Origin: Propionibacteriaceae bacterium
GTDB taxonomy: Bacteria; Actinomycetota; Actinomycetes; Propionibacteriales; Propionibacteriaceae
Direction: 5' to 3'
Length of the DNA stretch: 64,000 nucleotides
Assembly (NCBI GenBank): GCA_031261455.1
Contig: JAISJP010000019.1
Coordinates: 62,001 to 126,000 of the forward strand
Shown here: positions 53,801 to 61,512 of the stretch, piece after piece
Layout: each line of letters opens with the position of its first letter
How positions within the stretch are numbered: position 1 is the first letter of the stretch
The notes under the pieces: generated by a model
What the model was told of the DNA's origin: nothing
The model's input: only the letters and a program-made list of their open reading frames with translations
The model's database searches: none
Position numbers and translations under genes: made by a program

Positions 53801-53961
53801 TCCGTTTCGCCCGCGAAATGAGCTTTGACATCTCGAAGGAGTTAGGCCAGGTGATCAGCCATGTCACACGCCCTGATCGCGGAGGCTCCCTAGCCGAAAT
53901 GCAGTCAGTCGCGAGTCACGCCATGGCTGAACCCCGCAGTGTGAGAGAGTTAAAGGCATGA
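50890..53961 (+). CDS. LysM-BTAD membrane protein of the Tad locus
   Basis: Large protein of about 1023 residues with a mixed layout. The N-terminal membrane helices (about 1-120) are followed by two LysM domains: about 190-240 with LVRPGDDLWSLAETYLG, and about 278-328 with IVVHSGDTLWDLAETHLG. A Thr/Ser/Glu-rich linker and a further hydrophobic segment (about 432-449) precede a cytosolic half with a winged-helix-like part (LLVSEGTRRSNMSRLRGWLG) and a C-terminal helical region like a bacterial transcriptional activator domain. Proteins of this layout recur in actinobacterial Tad loci. It may sense the wall and signal inside. ATG 50890 overlaps the tadE stop; the frame extends back to 50584. 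Confidence 0.75.
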   Translation: MIRLMKALASITAIILLVAASPVALVTWGKLNNLATVDWIRLFTRPDDGSFLLGLLTLIGWLAWASATCSLVGETIAQLRHRPLSLRLPGTAWFAPAAVALIGAVATLGTIGTAVSVFGHPNAAVSFTDTSTASDGAATTWVGSPAEQVATSSDAAELTDTTDALAASGTATSGTPRRTVESLTGASEPQPYLVRPGDDLWSLAETYLGSGARWGEILTENDSSLLGPLAELKPGTVLILPATSGVTPASVPAPDMPANVEELTPSHPLPQLQHHEPASIVVHSGDTLWDLAETHLGDAYQWPQLHEANQNAVVNPDLIYPGQELRLPSSVVDSLSVTEGSPTTESPSTVEDLPTAEDSSVTDVRSTAGSASTVEDSRVTLEGGASMPDYDGSPAPTDGRVSDVGKPTFERQTTEDDATAPESLSTAERLLAILGPLGPTAAAAVLLACQARRAAQLRHRALGRAVPTLEEAITRFETALTKSAATGATPEQFHDGVMTYVVLGVSDDEVRQQVELDLANAGVVCLYGDENVCNGLLGTITTQLLRSCSRAELTMHCVVGEHQWLSNLDDGLITWFDDTDALLAEATRTALERLAHLQTYETVLGKQTKPEYGAAWIPQFYALSAPNAVFDAHVDFAAAGITVLVAGGSPQASSNYSIEVGADRAGTVHPFGQRFVANVLTPDTEASLADYATTYSSPSLDPAPWWDDHVPDAPDDLLEPSPSLSVTFDDINLAFAQQQNGGHVPNGTLLACDTAAEVNCVAPTLLVLGEVSLVGCSGKLPDKAIQQCVEYAGWLLEHPNTTSVAMADALLVSEGTRRSNMSRLRGWLGATPDGEPYLPEAYSGRMRLHPMVTSDWEQFQAFIGAGINKASTASLIRALSQVRGVPLQDAPPGLWGWAANWRNNMVGAIRDAAVVLGSRALDAEEYPLTEWALQRGELVVSHDDLLTMIRLRLEHALGHRAEVDRIVLGTVRFAREMSFDISKELGQVISHVTRPDRGGSLAEMQSVASHAMAEPRSVRELKA

Positions 53962-55337
53962 CAACGACGTTGACGTTCCTCGGGGCCGCAGGCACCGTTA
54001 CTGGCAGCAAGTACCTTCTTGAGACCGGCAAGCGTCGGCTGCTGATCGACGCTGGACAGTTCCAAGGCGACAAAGATCTGCGCCTGCTCAACTGGGAACC
54101 GTTCCCGGTGAGCCCCTCGTCGATCACGGATGTGCTGCTCACGCATGCCCATCTTGACCACGTTGGGTATCTTCCGCGTCTGGTCAAGCAGGGGTTCCGT
54201 GGCCCAGTATGGGCAACTGATGGCACCCAACAGCTCAGCGAGATCGTGCTCGCCGATGCTGCGAAGTTGCAGGAGCAGGATGCCAAGAACGCGGCCAAGG
54301 GTGGCTACTCGCGGCATGAGAGCCCGGAGCCGTTGTTCGACAGCGAGGACGCCGAGAAGGCGATGAAACTGTTTCGTTTCGCCGATTTCGACAAGGACAT
54401 CAGCCTTGGGGACGGCATCACCATCCACCTGACCCGCACCGCGCATATCCTCGGATCGGCGTCCATCCGCGTCACCACTCCCGACGCAGAGGTTGTCTTC
54501 TCGGGCGACCTTGGCCGCCACGACCATCCGGTGCTGCGCCCACGCGAGATTCCCGAAGGCGCGCCCACCGTGCTCGTCGAGTCAACGTATGGTGACCGCG
54601 AGCATCCTGAGTGGGATGAAGAGCCGCACGAGGAGTTTGCCGATGCCATCCGTCGCACCATCGCACGCAAGGGCAACGTGCTGATTCCGGCATTTGCCGT
54701 GGACCGCACCGAAGTGTTGCTGCGCACCCTCAACCAGATGCGCGATGCCGGGCGAATCCCCGACGTGCCCATCTACATCAACTCCCCCATGGGCGTGAAG
54801 GCACTCGATGTGTATCAGGACCCGTTGCAGCGCGACGAACTGCGCGAGGATCTGCGCGACTCCGAACTGTTGGACATGACCAACGTGCATGAAGTTACGA
54901 GCACCGAAGAATCAATGCAACTCAACCACCCCAACCAGCCGAGCATCATCATCTCTTCCTCGGGTATGGCAACCGGCGGCCGAGTGGTGCATCACTTGGA
55001 ACACATGCTGCCCGACCCCCGCAACACCGTTGTGTTCACCGGCTATCAGGCTGCGGGCACTAGGGGCAGCCGCCTCATCGGTGGAGAAACCGAACTGAAG
55101 ATGTACGGTCGCTACATCCCCGTGCGCGCCGAAGTGCTGTTGGACGACGGCTTCTCAGTGCATGCCGACGCCTCCGACCTGATGGACTGGCTCAAGGCAC
55201 TAGACCCGCAGCCAAAGATCGTCTTCTGCGTGCACGGCGAGAAGGGCGCCCCCGTGCTAGCCAAGCGGATTCGCGAAGAGTTGGGCATCATGGCCGTCGT
55301 GCCGAAGTACAAGGAGCGGGTGGTCCTCTCCAAGTAG
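53958..55337 (+). CDS. Metallo-beta-lactamase / beta-CASP nuclease
   Basis: RNA-processing type MBL-fold protein of 459 residues. The metal-binding motif HAHLDHVGYLPRL, a later His in RTAHILGSASIRV with Asp in VFSGDLGRHDHPVL, and the beta-CASP motifs (GRVVHHLEHMLPDPRNTVV, then DDGFSVHADASDLMDWL) are all present. An insertion after the first lobe (RHESPEPLFDSEDAEKAMKL) is usual in the bacterial COG1236 group. Its ATG overlaps the LysM-BTAD stop (ATGA), so it is translationally coupled to a Tad locus, which is not expected for a general RNase. The natural RNA target is unknown. Confidence 0.88.
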   Translation: MTTTLTFLGAAGTVTGSKYLLETGKRRLLIDAGQFQGDKDLRLLNWEPFPVSPSSITDVLLTHAHLDHVGYLPRLVKQGFRGPVWATDGTQQLSEIVLADAAKLQEQDAKNAAKGGYSRHESPEPLFDSEDAEKAMKLFRFADFDKDISLGDGITIHLTRTAHILGSASIRVTTPDAEVVFSGDLGRHDHPVLRPREIPEGAPTVLVESTYGDREHPEWDEEPHEEFADAIRRTIARKGNVLIPAFAVDRTEVLLRTLNQMRDAGRIPDVPIYINSPMGVKALDVYQDPLQRDELREDLRDSELLDMTNVHEVTSTEESMQLNHPNQPSIIISSSGMATGGRVVHHLEHMLPDPRNTVVFTGYQAAGTRGSRLIGGETELKMYGRYIPVRAEVLLDDGFSVHADASDLMDWLKALDPQPKIVFCVHGEKGAPVLAKRIREELGIMAVVPKYKERVVLSK

Positions 55338-55366
55338 CGGACGATTTGCCTCCGCTTTCTTGGCTC

Positions 55367-55470
55367 CGTGATTCTGCGACCGCGCTGCGTTTGCGCAGAA
55401 TCACGCGAAAACGTAGCGGAGCCGGCTGTACGTCATCCTGCTCGCAGCGGCAGGACCCCGCAGCGGCAGG
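55367..55470. repeat. Intergenic palindromic repeats, convergent gene ends
   Basis: CGTGATTCTGCG (55367-55378) and CGCAGAATCACG (55394-55405) pair perfectly over 12 bp. Outer GGCTCCG/CGGAGCC blocks (55362-55368 and 55417-55423) could extend a cruciform. A degenerate copy with CGTCATCCTGCTCGCAG begins at 55431. They lie between the converging nuclease and dnaB genes. Confidence 0.7.
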
Positions 55471-55492
55471 ACCCTGGGGCAGCGCTAACCAC

Positions 55493-56938
55493 CTAGAACT
55501 CTTCTCGGGTGAACTCGGATTCTATGAATCTTGAGTAGTGGCCTTGGAAGATGACGTTGACTCTGCCTGTGGGGCCGTTGCGGTTCTTCGCCAAGATGAA
55601 CACGCCCTCGCCGCGCCGATCAGGTTGGCCGCTGCCGTCTTGCACCTCGGCGGTGGTGCCGCCTTCGCTGACCCGCTGTTTGTTCTCGGTGAACTGGTGC
55701 AGCAGGATCACCGTATCGGCGTCCTGTTCCAGAGCGCCGGACTCACGCAGTTGCGCCAAGTTTGGCTCTTTCAGGCCGCCGTCTTTGCTGTCGGTGGTGG
55801 AGCCACGGTTCAACTGGGCCAGCGCCACGACGGGAACCTGCAACTCTTTGGCGAGCAGCTTTACTTGGCGGGAGAACTCTGCCACTTCCACCTGACGGCT
55901 CTCGACGCGCTTGCCGCTGGACATCAACTGGATGTAGTCGATGATGACCAACTGGAGGTTGTGGCGCTGCTTCAACCGGCGCGCCTTGGTGCGAATCTCG
56001 TTCATGGTGAGACCGGGTGAGTCATCAATGAACAGCGGTGCCGCCGAGATCGACTGCGTCTTGTCTTGCAGCCTGCGGTACTCCAAGTCGCTGATCTTGC
56101 CAGCAAACATGGAACCAAGGTTGACGCTGGCCTCAGCGGAGAGCAAGCGCATGACAATCTCGGTCTTGCCCATCTCCAACGAAAACAGAGCAGTAGCTAG
56201 GTTGTCGTTGATGGCGGCGTGAGCGGCGAGGTTGATTGCCAACATGGACTTGCCGACGCCGGGGCGGGCGGCAACGATGACCATCTGGCCGGGCATGAGC
56301 CCGTTGGTCAGCCGGTCAAGCCCGGCGAACCCGGTAGAGATGCCCCGATTCTTGCCCGCACGGGCGGCGTCAATAACGTCAAGCGTCGGGTTCAATATCT
56401 GGTCAAGGACTTCGTAGTCTTGGCTGTTCTTGCCGGTGGACACCTCAAAGATGCGCTGCTGCGCGTGATCGACGATGTCCTTAGCTTCACCTTGGCCGGA
56501 GTAGCCTCGCTGGGCGATCTCGACGGAGGCGTCGATCAGGCGGCGCAACACCGCCTTGTCGCGCACGATCTCGGCGTAGTAGGACGCATTGGCGGCGATA
56601 GAGACGTACGACACAAGATCGATCAAATACACGGGCGAGCCGATCTTGCTCATCTGCCCGCGCTTCTCGATCTCGGCAGCGACGGTGATGGTGTCCGCTG
56701 GCATGCCGTGACCGTTGAGGTCTTCGATGGCGCTGAAGATCATCTCGTGGCGCGGCTCGTAGAAATCAGTGCCGCTGATTACCTCAAGCACCTCGCCGAT
56801 GGCCTCTTTGGACAGCATCATGGCACCGAGCACGGAACGCTCGGCGGCCAAGTCCTGGGGCGGGGTGCGGTCAGAGACGCGGGTGCGCGGCTCGTCGTCA
56901 TAGAGTTGCTCTATCACTTGTGTGTCACCCCTCTCCAT
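55493..56938 (-). CDS. dnaB: Replicative DNA helicase
   Basis: Hexameric 5'-3' helicase of 481 residues. The N-terminal DnaB domain (about 28-130) starts with TPPQDLAAERSVLGAMM. The RecA-like domain has Walker A IVAARPGVGKSMLAINLA, Walker B LQLVIIDYIQLM and the later LRESGALEQDADTVILL. No intein is present. The start is ambiguous: ATG 56938 has no clear ribosome site, while a GTG 21 bp downstream (56917) has AGGGG 8 nt before it. A long upstream region has DnaA-box-like sites. Confidence 0.95.
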   Translation of the reverse strand: MERGDTQVIEQLYDDEPRTRVSDRTPPQDLAAERSVLGAMMLSKEAIGEVLEVISGTDFYEPRHEMIFSAIEDLNGHGMPADTITVAAEIEKRGQMSKIGSPVYLIDLVSYVSIAANASYYAEIVRDKAVLRRLIDASVEIAQRGYSGQGEAKDIVDHAQQRIFEVSTGKNSQDYEVLDQILNPTLDVIDAARAGKNRGISTGFAGLDRLTNGLMPGQMVIVAARPGVGKSMLAINLAAHAAINDNLATALFSLEMGKTEIVMRLLSAEASVNLGSMFAGKISDLEYRRLQDKTQSISAAPLFIDDSPGLTMNEIRTKARRLKQRHNLQLVIIDYIQLMSSGKRVESRQVEVAEFSRQVKLLAKELQVPVVALAQLNRGSTTDSKDGGLKEPNLAQLRESGALEQDADTVILLHQFTENKQRVSEGGTTAEVQDGSGQPDRRGEGVFILAKNRNGPTGRVNVIFQGHYSRFIESEFTREEF

Positions 56939-57798
56939 GGCGATCTGTGGTCCTAGTCAAACCATCACCTGCGCCTCTAGCAATGCCTCGCCTGCCAGCA
57001 AGTGCGTCATGTCGCCAGTCAACATAAGTGAAGCCAACCTGAGCGCATGCGCGGCTTTGGTTCCAGTCACTATTGTTGACGACGCCGCTGACAATTTCTG
57101 GTTTCGGCAGTCCTGTCTGCCCAACGGTAGCGGTTTGGAACTCTTGTAACAAACCACAAACAACAGAGTTATCCACAGGAGTTGTGGACAACTCGTAGTT
57201 CCCTGTGTAAGACACGCGAACGGTGGTGGATGACGTGTGTGCAGTGAGTGAACAAAGGATTGTAACGACCGGGATGAAACCGCATCTGACAAGCCTTTAT
57301 GCCACTAAATCGTCCTACTGGTCCGCCAATATTTCGCGACTTTTTCGCATAGGCCGAAACTATTTCCAGCGCTCCAAATCGCCCGCAACTCTTCTTGACT
57401 TTCCCCATTTATCCACATCTTGTACACAGTGCAACAAAATAGCTCTTAGGCAACTAGACGCTGACTAGGCAAGACGCGTGCCGTCTCACAATGTGAACTG
57501 CAAATACGCATCGAAACTGAAACAAAATCGGCAGACCAAGCGTTACACAGATATGGGATGGCTCCCAGACGAGGTGCCTGTCAGAGTACAAACAATAGAT
57601 TTGCGCGACGAAACATGCGATTCTTTGCCAACTAACATGGCCCACACAGGCTGCTCACAGCCACAGCACATTGAATGAACCTTAGCTATCAGCAGTGCTT
57701 AGCTGCTAGCGATAGTGAGCAAACAAGCAAGAACTGGCCCGGCATGCGGGCAGAATAGAAATCGGCCCAGCAAGAGGGCCGGAGAGGCGAACGCAGAC
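56939..57798. other. 860-bp intergenic region with DnaA-box-like sites
   Basis: Between divergent dnaB and copZ. TTATCCACA (57169-57177) and, reversed, TGTGGACAA (57184-57192) form one close pair. TTATCCACA (57409-57417) and TTGTACACA (57420-57428) form another. The sequence from about 57240 to 57470 looks relatively AT-rich. ORFs of 60-80 codons exist, but none looks like a protein. Near the copZ end there are three small inverted repeats. It could be a dnaB control region or a DnaA-binding site; it is not shown to be an origin. Confidence 0.5.
57686..57715. promoter_or_regulatory. Inverted repeat upstream of copZ
   Basis: CTATCAGCAG (57686-57695) and CTGCT with GATAG (57703-57715) form an imperfect dyad with a 7-nt centre. 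It lies about 85 bp before copZ and could be an operator for a copper-responsive repressor, or part of the leader. No regulator gene is adjacent. Confidence 0.3.
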
Positions 57799-58011
57799 AT
57801 GGCAACCACCCAATACATCATCACCGGTATGACCTGCGAGCACTGCGTCGCTCACGTCACCGAGGAGGTCTCCGCGATCCCCGGAATCGACGCCGTGCGT
57901 GTCGACCTAGCGTCAGGTTCCATGGAGATCGACGCCGACACCACGCCGCTGTTCGCCGATGTCACCGCAGCCGTCGATGAGGCTGGCGATTACAAAGTCG
58001 CGTTGCGCTAA
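57799..58011 (+). CDS. copZ: Copper chaperone / heavy-metal-associated domain protein
   Basis: Stand-alone HMA domain of 70 residues with the metal-binding loop GMTCEHCVAHV, expected to carry Cu(I) to the P-type ATPase encoded next. The acidic face and the ferredoxin-like beta-alpha-beta-beta-alpha-beta pattern fit. ATG 57799 has GGAGAGG about 10 nt upstream; the frame begins earlier at 57715 without support. Its stop overlaps the copA ATG by 1 bp (TAATG). Confidence 0.9.
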   Translation: MATTQYIITGMTCEHCVAHVTEEVSAIPGIDAVRVDLASGSMEIDADTTPLFADVTAAVDEAGDYKVALR

Positions 58012-60404
58012 TGAGCGCCCCCACACTGGAACGCGCCGAGCCGCCCGTTGCGGACGCAGAAGTCCGCGCCCTTGATCTATCCATCTCGGGCATGACATGC
58101 GCCGCCTGCGCCGCCCGCATCGAGAAGAAGCTAAACAAGGTGGACGGGGTGCGCGCCAGCGTCAACTACGCCACCGAGAAAGCCCACGTCATCGCACCCC
58201 TGACGCTCACCCCGCAAGACCTCATCAAGGTGGTTGAGGGCGCCGGCTATGGTGCCCGCGAACCGGACCCGCAGGCTCCCCCCATCGACGAGGTGACGCC
58301 GCTGCGCCTGCGCATGTGGGTCGCGGTGGTGCTGGCGGTGCCGGTAGTCGCTACCTCGATGATCCCGCCGCTACAGTTTCCCGCCTGGCAGTGGGTGTGC
58401 CTCGCGCTCACCCTGCCGGTCTACGGCTGGTGCGGCTGGCGTTTCCATCGCGCCGCGCTGCTGAATCTGCGTCATCGCACCCTCACCATGGACACCCTGA
58501 TCTCGCTGGGGACGACGGCCGCGCTGGCGTGGTCGATCTACGCGATGGTGTTCGGCCACGCGGGCGGCATGCATTACCGGCACGAGTTCTCGCTTGAGTT
58601 GATGCGCGGCATGGCGTCGTCGTCCATTTATCTTGAAGCAGTCGCCGGGATCATGGTATTTCTGCTTGTGGGACGCCTAATCGAGGCCCGCTCTAAGTCT
58701 GCGGCAGGTGCTGCAGTGAACGCCCTGCTCACGCTAGGCGCCACTCACGCCACCGTGCTGGACGCCGACGGTCACGAGACGAGCGTCCCCACCGAGACGC
58801 TGCTGGTCGGCGACCTGTTCGTCGTCCGCCCGGGCGAGAAGATCGCCACCGACGGCGTAATTGTTGAAGGACGCTCGGCGGTAGACAACTCCCTTGTCAC
58901 CGGCGAATCCCTTCCGGTTGAGGTTGGACCTGACGACGCCGTCACCGGTGCCGCCGTCAACACCACCGGACGCTTGATCGTTCGTGCCACCCGCGTCGGC
59001 TCCGACACCCAATTGGCGCAGATCGCCCGCATGGTTGAGGCCGCGCAGGACGGCAAGTCGCAGGTACAGCGCATGGCCGACGCCATCGCCGGAGTGTTCG
59101 TGCCCATCGTCATCGGCATCGCCGTGCTAACTTTCGGCGCCTGGCTGCTCATCGGCAACGAGACGGTATCGTTCGCGTTCTCGGCGGCGGTCGCCGTGTT
59201 GATCATCGCCTGCCCATGCGCGCTCGGCCTCGCTACCCCCACCGCCCTGCTGGTGGGCACGGGACGCGGCGCCGAACTAGGCATCGTCATCCAAGGCGCG
59301 GCCGCACTGGAGGCCGCCCGTCACATCGACTCGGTCGTCCTAGACAAGACTGGCACCGTCACCACCGGCAAGATGAGCGTCGCGTCAGTCAACCCTGCCA
59401 CCGGCATCGAACGCGACCAACTGCTGCGGCTTGCGGGCGCGGCGGAGAGCGCGTCGGAACACCCCATCGCCAAGGCGATCGCCGACTATGCCGCATCTGA
59501 TGCTCACGTGGATGAGTTCGTTAACGAGCCGGGCCTAGGCGTCCGCGCCACCATCGAGGGCCACGAGGTTCTGGTGGGTCGCCCCGGCTGGGTCCACGCT
59601 GGCGAGAGTGGCGACTTGCGCGACTCGGCAGGCGTCAACATCTCGACTCCACATACTGCCGAAGCCAACTCTCCGACAGATCCAACTGCCGCAGACATCG
59701 CTGGCGCTAGGGTCGCGGAGGGAGCTACCGGCGAGGTTATCGCTCAGTCTGCCGAAGCCACCTCCCCCACCGGCAACACCACTGTCGAATCTGCGGAGGG
59801 CGCAACCACAATCGCAGTTTCGTCAGACGGCACCTTCTTGGGCACCATCTCCATCTCGGACACCCTGCGTCCCACATCAATCGAAGCAATTCGACAATTT
59901 GGACGCATCAACCTAACGCCGATCCTGCTGACCGGAGACTCCGAATCCGCAGCCAAGTCGGTTGCCGCCCGAATTGGCATCCGCGAGGTGGTGGCAGGCG
60001 TCATGCCCGAAGACAAGGTCGCCGTCATCACAAGACTGCAATCTGAAGGCCGCTCAGTAGCAATGGTCGGCGACGGCGTCAACGACGCGGCCGCCCTAGC
60101 GCAAGCCAACCTAGGCCTAGCCATGGGTGCAGGCACCGACGCAGCCATCGCCGCCGCCGACATCACCCTGATGCGCTCCGACCTGATGGCCGCCCTAGAC
60201 GCCATCCGCCTCTCCCGCCGCACCTTCGCCACCATCAAAACCAACCTGTTCTGGGCATTCGCCTACAACACGGTCGCCATCCCGGTAGCAGCCCTAGGCC
60301 TGCTAAACCCGATGATCGCCGGTGCCGCCATGGCCTTCTCGTCGGTCTTCGTCGTCACCAACTCGCTGAGGTTGCGCACCTTCAAGCCAACGCTGGTTCA
60401 ATAA
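58011..60404 (+). CDS. copA: Copper-exporting P1B-type ATPase
   Basis: Membrane ATPase of 797 residues. It has one N-terminal HMA domain (GMTCAACAARIEKKL, about 27-41), transmembrane helices, the actuator motif VTGESLPVEV, the ion-site CPCALGLATPTALLVG (Cys-Pro-Cys about 401-403), the phosphorylation motif DKTGTVTTGK (Asp about 444), the SEHPIAKAI nucleotide-domain motif (about 482) and GDGVNDAAAL (about 686). It is Cu(I) efflux type by the CPC motif and the copZ neighbour. A Ser/Thr/Pro/Ala-rich insertion of about 60 residues (537-597) lies in the nucleotide-binding domain. Confidence 0.95.
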   Translation: MSAPTLERAEPPVADAEVRALDLSISGMTCAACAARIEKKLNKVDGVRASVNYATEKAHVIAPLTLTPQDLIKVVEGAGYGAREPDPQAPPIDEVTPLRLRMWVAVVLAVPVVATSMIPPLQFPAWQWVCLALTLPVYGWCGWRFHRAALLNLRHRTLTMDTLISLGTTAALAWSIYAMVFGHAGGMHYRHEFSLELMRGMASSSIYLEAVAGIMVFLLVGRLIEARSKSAAGAAVNALLTLGATHATVLDADGHETSVPTETLLVGDLFVVRPGEKIATDGVIVEGRSAVDNSLVTGESLPVEVGPDDAVTGAAVNTTGRLIVRATRVGSDTQLAQIARMVEAAQDGKSQVQRMADAIAGVFVPIVIGIAVLTFGAWLLIGNETVSFAFSAAVAVLIIACPCALGLATPTALLVGTGRGAELGIVIQGAAALEAARHIDSVVLDKTGTVTTGKMSVASVNPATGIERDQLLRLAGAAESASEHPIAKAIADYAASDAHVDEFVNEPGLGVRATIEGHEVLVGRPGWVHAGESGDLRDSAGVNISTPHTAEANSPTDPTAADIAGARVAEGATGEVIAQSAEATSPTGNTTVESAEGATTIAVSSDGTFLGTISISDTLRPTSIEAIRQFGRINLTPILLTGDSESAAKSVAARIGIREVVAGVMPEDKVAVITRLQSEGRSVAMVGDGVNDAAALAQANLGLAMGAGTDAAIAAADITLMRSDLMAALDAIRLSRRTFATIKTNLFWAFAYNTVAIPVAALGLLNPMIAGAAMAFSSVFVVTNSLRLRTFKPTLVQ

Positions 60405-60610
60405 AGTCGCGGCGCGTTGGCTCCAACCCTCGACCATCCCGTGGCGGAGTCACAAGCTGGGCTAGGGACTCCGACGGATGTCGCTTTCAACCGCCTTGAG
60501 TCGAAGTACGTGTCCCGCACTGAGGACATAGCTGCGGTCTGAGCGAGATACCTGCCACGTGGATGCAGTGCCGTCGTTGCCTTGCCAACCGCCAACGCCC
60601 TAGTCAGGCG

Positions 60611-61453
60611 TCAGTCAAAGATGACGGTGCGCTGACCGTCTAAGAGGATACGGTGCTCGGCGAAGAGGCGGACGGCGTGGGTCAAGGTGGTGGACTCGAT
60701 GTCGCGGCCGATGTCGCGGAGTTGGTTGGCGGTCTTCGCGTGATTGACGGGGACGACGGACTGCTCGATGATCGGACCCTCGTCTAGGTCGGCGGTGACG
60801 AAGTGGGCGGTGGCGCCGATGAGTTTGACGCCGCGTTGGTGCGCCTGCTTGTACGGGTTGGCGCCCTTGAATCCGGGCAGGAACGAGTGGTGAATGTTGA
60901 TGGCGCGTGCCTGCAGGAACTCGCACAGCTCCGGGGAGAGGATCTGCATGTAGCGAGCCAGCACCACCAACTCAATATCATGAGTTTCGACGACCTCGCG
61001 GATGCGGTCCTCGATGGCGGCCTTAGTTTCGGGCGTCACAATAATGTGCTCGAAGGGGGTGTCATAGAACTCGGCCAGGGGGCGCAACTCCTCATGGTTG
61101 CCCATGACCATGCGCACATCAATGGGCAAAACACCTTGTCGTTGGCGGCTTAGCAGGGCGCTGAGGGCGTGCGGCGCGCTGGACGTGAGCACCAGTGTGC
61201 GGACCTGGCGTCCCACCTCATCGATGGTCAATGTGCCGCCGAAACGCTCAGCCACCGGGTTGAGGGCCGCGTCAAACTCGTCCGAACTGACCGCAGTCTC
61301 CACCTCGATGCGTTGGAAAAACATGCCGGTGTCTAGGGATGAATACTGTTGCGACTCGGTGATGTTGCCGTCACAACCGACAATCGCGCCGCTGATCGAG
61401 TGGACGATGCCTGGGCCGTCGGGACAGACAAAGGTGATAACGCTTGTGCTCAT
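60611..61453 (-). CDS. purU: Formyltetrahydrofolate deformylase
   Basis: Releases formate from 10-formyl-THF to balance one-carbon pools and feed purine synthesis. The 280-residue protein has an N-terminal ACT domain (ITFVCPDGPGIVHSISGAI) and a C-terminal formyltransferase-like domain. The catalytic region is INIHHSFLPGFKGANPYKQA (Asn and two His) with the distal Asp in ATAHFVTADLDEGPIIEQ. Length is normal. Divergent from the CDF transporter with only 59 bp between the starts. Confidence 0.96.
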   Translation of the reverse strand: MSTSVITFVCPDGPGIVHSISGAIVGCDGNITESQQYSSLDTGMFFQRIEVETAVSSDEFDAALNPVAERFGGTLTIDEVGRQVRTLVLTSSAPHALSALLSRQRQGVLPIDVRMVMGNHEELRPLAEFYDTPFEHIIVTPETKAAIEDRIREVVETHDIELVVLARYMQILSPELCEFLQARAINIHHSFLPGFKGANPYKQAHQRGVKLIGATAHFVTADLDEGPIIEQSVVPVNHAKTANQLRDIGRDIESTTLTHAVRLFAEHRILLDGQRTVIFD

Positions 61454-61512
61454 AACTCTAGCTATTCTGCCATGCTCTACCGTCTTAGTGCGACGTATGG
61501 CAGACTGGAGAT

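Noticed and set aside
57169..57428. Chromosomal origin oriC
   Set aside because: Only about four DnaA-like boxes and no dnaA, dnaN or rpmH in the flanks; the evidence does not go beyond DnaA-like sites.
57223..57678. Small ORFs of 60-80 codons in the dnaB-copZ gap
   Set aside because: No ribosome sites, overlapping frames on both strands, no recognisable composition; they coincide with the AT-richer stretch.
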